Part shown: piece after piece, positions 5,032 to 11,041 of the stretch
Numbering within the stretch: position 1 is the stretch's first letter
Layout of the letters: each line of letters begins with the position of its first letter
From: an uncultured Kiritimatiellota bacterium
Lineage (GTDB): Bacteria > Verrucomicrobiota > Kiritimatiellia > RFP12 > UBA1067
DNA length: 11,041 nt
NCBI GenBank assembly: GCA_934667425.1
Contig: CAKULV010000075.1
Coordinates: 1 to 11,041 of the forward strand
Direction of reading: 5' to 3'
Position numbers and translations under genes: made by a program
The notes under the pieces: generated by a model
Databases searched by the model: none
What the model was told of the DNA's origin: nothing
What the model saw: only the letters and a program-made list of their open reading frames with translations

Positions 5032-7632
5032 TCACTGGACTGCGCAAGACCGTGCAGACAGAGCCCAAAGCTCGTAGCAGATCATCGTCGGCTTCGCCAA
5101 GAGCGTCAGGGAGGCGATCGCCTTCCCGGGATGCGGGTTCACCCACTCGTGCGCGTAGACCGTGCGGCCCTCCGCGTCCGCCCAGGCGTAGCGCGCGTCG
5201 CCGACGTACAGTCCGTAGGGCGTACGCCCGGATCCGTTGACGAGCGGATCCACGTCCCCCACGCTCCAGCCGTAGCGCACGGCGAACGACGTCTCGGAGC
5301 CGTCGGCATACGCGACGCGCCACGTGGCGACGGGCAGGCCGAAGAGGGCGTTCCCGTTGAAGGCGCGGCCGTTGAACGCCGCCACGTCGGCGGATGCCAG
5401 CGCGGCCGTCTGCCAGAAGACGAGAGAACTCGCGCACCGGCCGACCGTGAGCGTGTGCGGTGCGCCGTCCGCCGCGAGAACGCGCACGCGCGCCGCGCCG
5501 CCGGGCACAAGCGCGACGGGTACGCCGCCCGCCGCCGTGCGCGTGGCGTCGTGCGACGAGGGGGCCGTCGCGTTGGCGCTTGAAGCGAGACTGACCGGGA
5601 CGAGTTGTGCGCCCCCTTGCGGAATCGGCTTGCGGCTCCAGCGCCGCATGAGGTAGTTGCCCCACGTCCCCAGGCGGTCGTCCGCGCTCTGCGGATAGGC
5701 GGGCGGTTCGCCCCAGCCGTCCGCGCCCGCGAGCGCGATCGCCGCCGGCGAGTAGCCTTCGCTCGAGAGCCCGCGCGCGTTCGAGAGCCACCACCGGTCC
5801 ACGTACATCGCGATGCCGTTGCCGACAAGGCCCGTCTGCCCGAGGGGGTCGTCGTTGTACGCCGTCATGACGCGCCAGCTCTTCATCCCGCGCACCTGCC
5901 AGAGCGGCAACTCGTCCCAGTCGAGCGTCGACCAGTGGACGAGCTGGACGGACTTCGGCAGCCGGTCCGCGATGAGCGCACCCCGGATGGCGTTGAAGCC
6001 GTTGTGCTGCGAGGCGTACATGTCGGAGCACATCAGCATCGCCCAGCCCCGTGCGCGGCACCAGTCGTTGACGCGCACGACGTGCTCGAGCAGCAGCTCG
6101 TTGCGCGGAACCCCCTGGCAGCGCGGACACGCCCGCCCGCTCTTGTCCCTCGCGCGCCAGCGCACCTCGTCTCCGCCCGTGTAGAAGTAGCCGGACGCGC
6201 CGCCGGGATTGTGCGCGCAGATCCCCGCCACCTCGGCCATGCGGGCGAAGAGGACCTCGTAGGTCTTCGGGTTGCGGACGCACAGGGACTGGTGGTCGCC
6301 GTTCTCGCTCAGGTCCATGTGGCGGCCGCCGTGCAGGAGGCTGTGCCACTGGTGGCCCGGCGACATCACGAAGGGCACGGCCTTCACCGCCACGCCGTTG
6401 AGGCGGTCGACCATGTTCGTCAGGTCGGCCGGCTGCCAGGAGCCGTGGCGGAAGCCCGATCCGGGATCGCAGGCGAAGCGGTAGCGGCCGCCGGGATCGA
6501 GCGCGACGAGGTTCATCCGCGCCGGATAGACGAAGCGCTCGAAGAGGTCGTCGAGAACGGACGGCGTGACGGCCTCGCCGTCGTCCGCCGCCGCCGGCAG
6601 CTGGAGGTAAAAGAGGCGGTTCGCGAGGCGCGGCCAGTCGACGACCGTGACGGCGCGCGCCGTCGCCGGGCCGGCGTCCCCCGTGGCGAGGTGAAGCGTG
6701 TCCATCAGCGTCCGCGCACCGTTCATCAGCCCCGCCGCGTCCGCCGCGACGAGGTCGATGCCGTCCGCGCGCACGGCGAAGGCGTAGCCGTCGGCCCGCA
6801 CGCGGCCGAAGTTGCGCACGATCCCGAGGCGAGAGCGCGCGGCCTCGCCCTCCGGCGTGTCGGCGCGCGCGAAGACGATCGGCAACCCGTTCGTCGCCGC
6901 GAAGGGATTGCCCCAGAAGCGCGCCGCGCGCGCGGCGAACCAGCGGACGGCCATGTCGGCCCCCGCCCCGAAGCCCTGCGGCGCGGCGAAGCCCGCGAGC
7001 GGGAAGGCCGCCGCGCCGGGACGGAAGACGCGCGGCTCGGGGAAGAGCCGGAAGTCGTCCACCCCGACCTCGGGCGCGGGCGCGGGACGCCGCGCATCGC
7101 TGAGGACGAGCGCGACGGCCTTCAGCGTGACGTCGCCGCTGCCGCCTGAAACGCCGATGTCGAAGGTGTGCATGCCCTTCGCGTCGAACGGGCCCTTCGC
7201 GCGCGCGAAGCCCCCGGGACGCACGCGCACGACGTGGTCGCGTCCGTCCGCGCGGAAGCCGATGACGTTGCTGTAGTAGCCGAGGGCTGTCATGCTGCGC
7301 ATCAGCGGCAGAGAGCCGAGCGTCCGCGCCGAAAGCGTCAGCTGCACGTGCGTCAGGAAGCCGTCCGCGCAGGCGACGGCGTTGGAGAAGCTCGCGTCAA
7401 GGGCCTTGCCGAGCGCGAAGCGCCCCACGGAGTTCGTCCACGCGAGGCGCAGCCCGCCCGTTTCGGCGTCGAAGGCCGCGCGGCCCGACTTGTCGCCGCC
7501 CCACGTGGCGAAGCCGGCGCCCGCGCAGGCCGCCGCCGCATCGAATGCGTGGACGTGTACGACCCTTTCCGCCGCAGATGCCGCGACAGCGGGAAGGACT
7601 GACAGGAACGCAGCCGCAAGTCGCCGACGCAT
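5032..7632 (-). CDS. Secreted GH20-like glycosidase (beta-N-acetylhexosaminidase family)
   Basis: 866 residues from the ATG at 7630-7632; a GTG directly before it (7633-7635) is an alternative start better spaced from the AAGGA at 7643-7647 (7 nt, versus 10 for the ATG). Residues 1-21 form a signal peptide (RRR, hydrophobic core, AASAA before Glu22), so the enzyme is exported. Layout: N-terminal beta-rich region (about 22-195); GH20b-like domain (about 205-328) with the typical DGYAFAVRADGIDLVAADAAG pattern; barrel (about 332-665); C-terminal beta domain (about 675-866). The GH20 acid/base pair is visible in YFYTGGDEV as Asp488-Glu489, preceded by GHQWH at 426-430. A CPRC pair at 502-505 is unusual and may bind metal or form a disulfide. 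GH20 enzymes remove terminal HexNAc by substrate-assisted catalysis; the exact substrate is not predictable here. It follows the beta-solenoid gene by 13 nt, so the two are cotranscribed. Confidence 0.8.
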   Translation of the reverse strand: MRRRLAAAFLSVLPAVAASAAERVVHVHAFDAAAACAGAGFATWGGDKSGRAAFDAETGGLRLAWTNSVGRFALGKALDASFSNAVACADGFLTHVQLTLSARTLGSLPLMRSMTALGYYSNVIGFRADGRDHVVRVRPGGFARAKGPFDAKGMHTFDIGVSGGSGDVTLKAVALVLSDARRPAPAPEVGVDDFRLFPEPRVFRPGAAAFPLAGFAAPQGFGAGADMAVRWFAARAARFWGNPFAATNGLPIVFARADTPEGEAARSRLGIVRNFGRVRADGYAFAVRADGIDLVAADAAGLMNGARTLMDTLHLATGDAGPATARAVTVVDWPRLANRLFYLQLPAAADDGEAVTPSVLDDLFERFVYPARMNLVALDPGGRYRFACDPGSGFRHGSWQPADLTNMVDRLNGVAVKAVPFVMSPGHQWHSLLHGGRHMDLSENGDHQSLCVRNPKTYEVLFARMAEVAGICAHNPGGASGYFYTGGDEVRWRARDKSGRACPRCQGVPRNELLLEHVVRVNDWCRARGWAMLMCSDMYASQHNGFNAIRGALIADRLPKSVQLVHWSTLDWDELPLWQVRGMKSWRVMTAYNDDPLGQTGLVGNGIAMYVDRWWLSNARGLSSEGYSPAAIALAGADGWGEPPAYPQSADDRLGTWGNYLMRRWSRKPIPQGGAQLVPVSLASSANATAPSSHDATRTAAGGVPVALVPGGAARVRVLAADGAPHTLTVGRCASSLVFWQTAALASADVAAFNGRAFNGNALFGLPVATWRVAYADGSETSFAVRYGWSVGDVDPLVNGSGRTPYGLYVGDARYAWADAEGRTVYAHEWVNPHPGKAIASLTLLAKPTMICYELWALSARSCAVQ

Positions 7633-7642
7633 CACAACACGA

Positions 7643-7647
7643 TCCTT
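7643..7647 (-). promoter_or_regulatory. Ribosome binding site of the GH20-like gene
   Basis: AAGGA on the minus strand overlaps the TAA stop (7648-7646) of the upstream beta-solenoid gene. It lies 7 nt before GTG 7635 and 10 nt before ATG 7632. The overlap with the stop codon suggests translational coupling of the pair. Confidence 0.6.
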
Positions 7648-10600
7648 ACCTGATGACCACCGTCAATCCGCTCTGCTGAAGTGCAAGCCACAGCCCGCTG
7701 CGTCCATTCCGCTCCGTCAAGACTGTAGCCTTGGCAAAGCGCGCCTCCTGTCCGGCCGGTACCAGAATAGAGATGTCCTCGGGCGCGAACGCGCCTTCCA
7801 CCGTGCCGCAGTCGGCCAGGCGAATCATGGCGCGAGAATGAGCCGACAGCGCGGTCGCGTCGATCGCCAGCTTCGCGCCGGACGCCAGGACCAGCCTGTC
7901 CACCGCGAGTTCGCCCGCCTTGCCGGACCCGAGCTCATACGCAAGGACGCCCTCGACGTTGTTGGAGACGACAAGCGCCGTTGCCGTCACGCTGCCGTCT
8001 GGACCGATCTCCAGGCGGCCCTTCCCGTCCGCGCCGACGACGATGCCCAGCTCGTTCGTCGCCGCCAGCGTGCCGCCGCGCACGTAAAGGCGGCCCGTCG
8101 CCGCGCCGCGTCCGGGGGCGTGCGCCGCATCTACGGAAAAGCCTGTCTGCCGCAACAGGTCTGCGCTCATGCAACCGCCAACATAGAGCGGACGGTTCAC
8201 GGCGAACGTGCCGTTCGAGAGGATGTATTCGCCCGTACCCGAGCCGTAGCCGAGGACGGCGGTGGCCTCGCTTGCCTTCACAGACAGGCTGCCGCCCGTC
8301 TGCAGGCCGAAGCCCGACGCCCCGCCAATGCCGAAGCCCAGCGGAGACTTTCCGCCGACAGAGACCTCTCCGGCCTCCAGCAGCAGTTCGCCGCGCACCG
8401 CCGCCGGATCGGTCGCCCTGCTCGAAACGCCGAAGCCAATGCCCGACCAGGAAGAGTCCACAAAACTCGAAGAGGCGGAGAGGCGGCCACCGGAGACGAC
8501 GACGCGTCCCGTCACCGCAGCATCGTCCGCCGTCACGGCCGCGACGGTCACGCCCCGGTTGCCGCATTGCAGAGTGCCGCTCTTGAGTACGATTTCCGTC
8601 CGGCCCGACTGCCGGCCTGCGTACACGCCACGCAGCAAAGTCCCGGAAATGAGCGAAGAATCCCACTTCCCCGGCCCCGCGTCCTCGACTGTCAGCCGGA
8701 ACGTACCCTTCTGGCTGTCGCCGAACGAGACGTAGCCCGTCTTCAGGCTCTTGAACGCCTGACGGCCTACCGTCATCGCCAGCGTTCCGTCGCTGTCACC
8801 CGTCGAGAAGACGGCTTCTTGCTTGTCGTCCTTCACGACCTGTATCACCGCGCCGTCTGCCGTATCGACCGTCACTGAGCCCGTACCGAGAAGCCCCTTC
8901 GAGCCCGTGAGGTCGAGCGTGGCCTTTCCCGCGAGCGCAAGCGTGCCGCCGTCCAAATGAAGGGCGTAGTCGTCCGCACCCTTCGCGTGTGCAGCCGTCA
9001 CCGTGCCGCCGTCAATCTGAAGCGCACCCTGCGAGCCGATAACAAAACGCTCGTGGCTCTCCGGAATCGCAATCGGGAGCGTACCCTTCACGGACACCGT
9101 ACCCGACTCAAGCTCCACCGTGCCGACTTCGGTCGCCGTAGCGTCTGCCGGCACTTCGATCGTCTGCCCGGCGGCGTTCACGAAGCCGACGCATTCCGCC
9201 GTCGGCACGCCCGCCGTCCAGTTCGCGGCCTCCGTCCAGGACGCACCACCGTCCGCACCCCGCCATTCGGTCTCCGCAGACATGAGCCAACCCTCGTCAT
9301 CCGTTGTCATCGGCACAAACAGGCCGCGCGACGACGCAAGGCCCAGCCAATCCGGAGTCGAGCCGTTTACCATCTTGACGCGGGCGCCTTCTCCAAGGCA
9401 GACCACGAGCTTCGCGCCCGTTTCTGCGCCTGAAGAGACCGGAATCTCAACGCGGATTCCGGGTGCAAGCTCAAGCTTGGCCATTCCGGACGCCGCCCAG
9501 ACCGCAAACGGCAGCGTCTGAGATTCGGCGATAAAGAGCGATCCGCCGTCCTCGATCGTCACCACGGGCGCGGTAAAGGTTGCGCCCTTGGCAGGGGCAA
9601 ACGTCGCGCCGCCCTTGATCGTCACGGGCGAGGCGAGGCTTGCGCCCGCCGCAAGGGCAAGCGTACCGGCCGAGACGGTCGCGCCGCCCGTAAAGGTGTT
9701 CTTCGCCGTCAGCTTCCACGCGCCTGATCCGGTCTTCGCGAGCGCGAGCTTCGAGCCGTCCGCCGCGTCCTCGAGGTCGCCCGCCCACGTCGCCGCCGAA
9801 GCCGTGCTGTTCGCGAGCGTCAGGACGGCCGTGCCGTCCGTGCCCGAAACGTCCACGGGGCTCGTCACCGTCAGTGCGCCCTCGCCGCCCTGCTCGACCG
9901 TCGCCGACGGCGGGACAGACTTCGTCGGAACGAAGTCCAGTTCAACCGATTTGTTGGTGATTGCGAGATCTTTGACGAATTCAAGCGCTTCCGTTCCCGT
10001 GTAGAGCAGACGCCCCGCGTTGCCGATGCGGATGGAACCCGTACCCAACTGCGCCGGGTCGGAGAAGGCGAGCGTCGCGTTCTCCTCCTCGACGCTGAGC
10101 AGGTCGATGCCGCCCTCGAACGCATTGTCCGTGCACGTGAACGAGAGCGTGCCCGCGCCGTCGTGGAAGTAGAAGCTCTCCAGCGGACTCTTCTGCGTGA
10201 CGGCAGGGCCGACGAACCCGTCCACCTTGCAGTCGAAGACCAGCTCCGCCCCCGCGTCGATGTTCGCTCCGGCGGGAACGAAGCCCTTGCCAAACGTTTC
10301 TGGCTTCGACTTCTGGTTCATTCCATGAAGCCCCACGATGCCGTCGCCCGTGAACGTGAGGCGCGTTCCCGCGTCCCGCACGCGGACGACAGGCATCTTC
10401 TTCTTGCCCGTCGTCACTTCCGTCCCCTGGCCCAGTTCCAGCGTCTTTTCGACAACGACGACCGTCGCCTTGCGTCCACCGCCGACCTGGATGCAGCGCA
10501 CGAACTCCTTCGCATATATACTATCCGTCGTCCCCTTCAGGCGAAGACATTGCGCACCTTCCGGATAAAGGTTCAGCGCCACACTGGTTTTTTCTGGCCA

Positions 10601-11041
10601 CCAGCTGTCGATCCGAATGTCGCCCGTACCGCCCAAGCCAATGAAGCGGCACCACGTGCTGCCGATTTTGTTTAACTCTGACGACGGCACGTTCGGACTC
10701 TTGTTGCCAAAATTGAAAAGGACAAGCTCGCCCTCCGACTCGTTGACGAACCGCGCCTCGTCGGGCGTGTCGTAGGTATCCGGCTTCGATTCCTGCATCC
10801 CCGGATACCACAGGAACCCGTAGACGCCGGTCACCGTCGGCGCCGTCGCGCCCTTCTCGACCTTGAAGAGTCCGCCCTCGTGCGCAATGCCGAGGAACTG
10901 CTGCTTCGCGCCGAACGTATACTTCGGCGCATCCGCCTTCACGACGAGGTTCGAGACAAAGAAAAGCCCGTCAAGGTTGATCGTCGTCGGCGCACCGTCG
11001 ACAACCGCGCCGAACGACGCGGTCGCGTTCAGGTTCGTGAA
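7646..11041 (-). CDS. Giant beta-solenoid surface/secreted protein with PATR repeat, C-terminal part
   Basis: The frame is open from the right edge to the TAA at 7646-7648, giving 1131 visible residues; the true start lies outside the window. A GTG at 10942 is only an internal valine codon: the 33 codons before it continue in the same style (INLDGLFFVSNLVV). The protein is rich in Gly, Thr, Val and Ala, with short strands ending in GGTL-like turns. A clear autotransporter-associated beta-strand repeat (PATR, TIGR02601/PF12951 type) lies at about 431-463. It is followed by a W-x-G...SW-x-x-x-x-NW-x-x-GVP module (about 593-613) and then a solenoid (about 670-1010) with recurring GGTLAL, GTLQC, GGRLSA, AGEVSV, GGSLSV, NGTFAV and GGTLAA turns. 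The C-terminus ends LTVVIR, with no outer-membrane beta-barrel, PEP-CTERM or LPXTG anchor, so the autotransporter name should not be taken literally. It is expected to be extracellular or surface-bound, working beside the secreted GH20-like enzyme. Confidence 0.8.
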   Translation of the reverse strand, partial: FTNLNATASFGAVVDGAPTTINLDGLFFVSNLVVKADAPKYTFGAKQQFLGIAHEGGLFKVEKGATAPTVTGVYGFLWYPGMQESKPDTYDTPDEARFVNESEGELVLFNFGNKSPNVPSSELNKIGSTWCRFIGLGGTGDIRIDSWWPEKTSVALNLYPEGAQCLRLKGTTDSIYAKEFVRCIQVGGGRKATVVVVEKTLELGQGTEVTTGKKKMPVVRVRDAGTRLTFTGDGIVGLHGMNQKSKPETFGKGFVPAGANIDAGAELVFDCKVDGFVGPAVTQKSPLESFYFHDGAGTLSFTCTDNAFEGGIDLLSVEEENATLAFSDPAQLGTGSIRIGNAGRLLYTGTEALEFVKDLAITNKSVELDFVPTKSVPPSATVEQGGEGALTVTSPVDVSGTDGTAVLTLANSTASAATWAGDLEDAADGSKLALAKTGSGAWKLTAKNTFTGGATVSAGTLALAAGASLASPVTIKGGATFAPAKGATFTAPVVTIEDGGSLFIAESQTLPFAVWAASGMAKLELAPGIRVEIPVSSGAETGAKLVVCLGEGARVKMVNGSTPDWLGLASSRGLFVPMTTDDEGWLMSAETEWRGADGGASWTEAANWTAGVPTAECVGFVNAAGQTIEVPADATATEVGTVELESGTVSVKGTLPIAIPESHERFVIGSQGALQIDGGTVTAAHAKGADDYALHLDGGTLALAGKATLDLTGSKGLLGTGSVTVDTADGAVIQVVKDDKQEAVFSTGDSDGTLAMTVGRQAFKSLKTGYVSFGDSQKGTFRLTVEDAGPGKWDSSLISGTLLRGVYAGRQSGRTEIVLKSGTLQCGNRGVTVAAVTADDAAVTGRVVVSGGRLSASSSFVDSSWSGIGFGVSSRATDPAAVRGELLLEAGEVSVGGKSPLGFGIGGASGFGLQTGGSLSVKASEATAVLGYGSGTGEYILSNGTFAVNRPLYVGGCMSADLLRQTGFSVDAAHAPGRGAATGRLYVRGGTLAATNELGIVVGADGKGRLEIGPDGSVTATALVVSNNVEGVLAYELGSGKAGELAVDRLVLASGAKLAIDATALSAHSRAMIRLADCGTVEGAFAPEDISILVPAGQEARFAKATVLTERNGRSGLWLALQQSGLTVVIR
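9653..9751 (-). repeat. PATR beta-strand repeat within the solenoid gene
   Basis: Encodes KLALAKTGSGAWKLTAKNTF, then TGGATVSAGTLALA. This follows the family pattern L-x-K-x-G-x-G-x-W-x-L-x-G-x-N-T-[YF]-x-G-x-T-x-V-x-x-G-T-L. It is the one unambiguous copy; the next strand set (ASPVTIKGGATF, APVVTIEDGGSLF) is a looser continuation. Confidence 0.75.

Noticed and set aside
5605..8878. Plus-strand open frames of 514 and 528 codons opposite the GH20-like and solenoid genes
   Set aside because: Low-complexity Arg/Ala-rich shadows; the opposite strand carries the signal peptide, GGDE motif and PATR repeat.
10940..10942. GTG at 10942 as the start of the solenoid gene
   Set aside because: The frame stays open to the window edge with the same strand-rich composition and there is no ribosome site before the GTG.
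7646..11041. Classical type V autotransporter
   Set aside because: The C-terminus has no beta-barrel of about 250-300 residues; only the PATR and solenoid region is present.

Overview
The window is a GC-rich bacterial sequence with AT-rich intergenic islands. The gene content suggests a member of the PVC superphylum, most likely an uncultured, host-associated Kiritimatiellota or Lentisphaerota. Three things support this: a XylR-type regulator (LacI-like sensor fused to an AraC-type DNA-binding domain) beside a small-molecule operon, a very large beta-solenoid protein with an autotransporter-associated strand repeat (PATR) in an operon with a secreted family-20 glycosidase, and 7-bp tandem repeats between genes. 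This assignment is an inference; no rRNA or other marker gene is present.

Layout. (1) Positions 1-269, minus strand: the first 89 residues of an AAA-ATPase_like (DUF1703-type) protein that runs off the left edge, with an extended -10 promoter so close to the ATG that the mRNA is probably leaderless. (2) Positions 270-701: a non-coding gap holding a 14-bp motif repeated three times at exact 33-bp intervals, plus hairpins. (3) Positions 702-3674, minus strand: a three-gene operon in the order ASRT-family small-molecule-binding protein, M24/creatinase-fold protein, M81 (MlrC-like) metallohydrolase. Two arrays of 7-bp repeats separate the first two genes. (4) Positions 3675-3826: a divergent control region with two facing promoters and an imperfect 21-bp tandem repeat whose outer ends coincide with the two -35 boxes. 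(5) Positions 3827-5023, plus strand: the XylR-type regulator, also apparently leaderless. (6) Positions 5032-11041, minus strand: a second operon that converges on the regulator with an 8-bp gap. It encodes a beta-solenoid protein (cut by the right edge) followed by a secreted GH20-like glycosidase.

How the genes may work together. The regulator probably senses a small molecule through its LacI-like domain and controls the divergent operon through the tandem 21-bp repeat. The operon pairs a putative ligand-binding ASRT protein with two hydrolase-fold proteins. The M81 enzyme keeps all its expected zinc-site residues. The M24 protein has lost both metal-binding aspartates, as in the metal-independent members of that fold (creatinase, ectoine hydrolase). 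The set looks like a catabolic module for a small amide- or C-N-bonded compound rather than general peptide turnover; the substrate is unknown. The solenoid-GH20 operon looks like extracellular glycan handling and may be unrelated to the regulator despite being adjacent.
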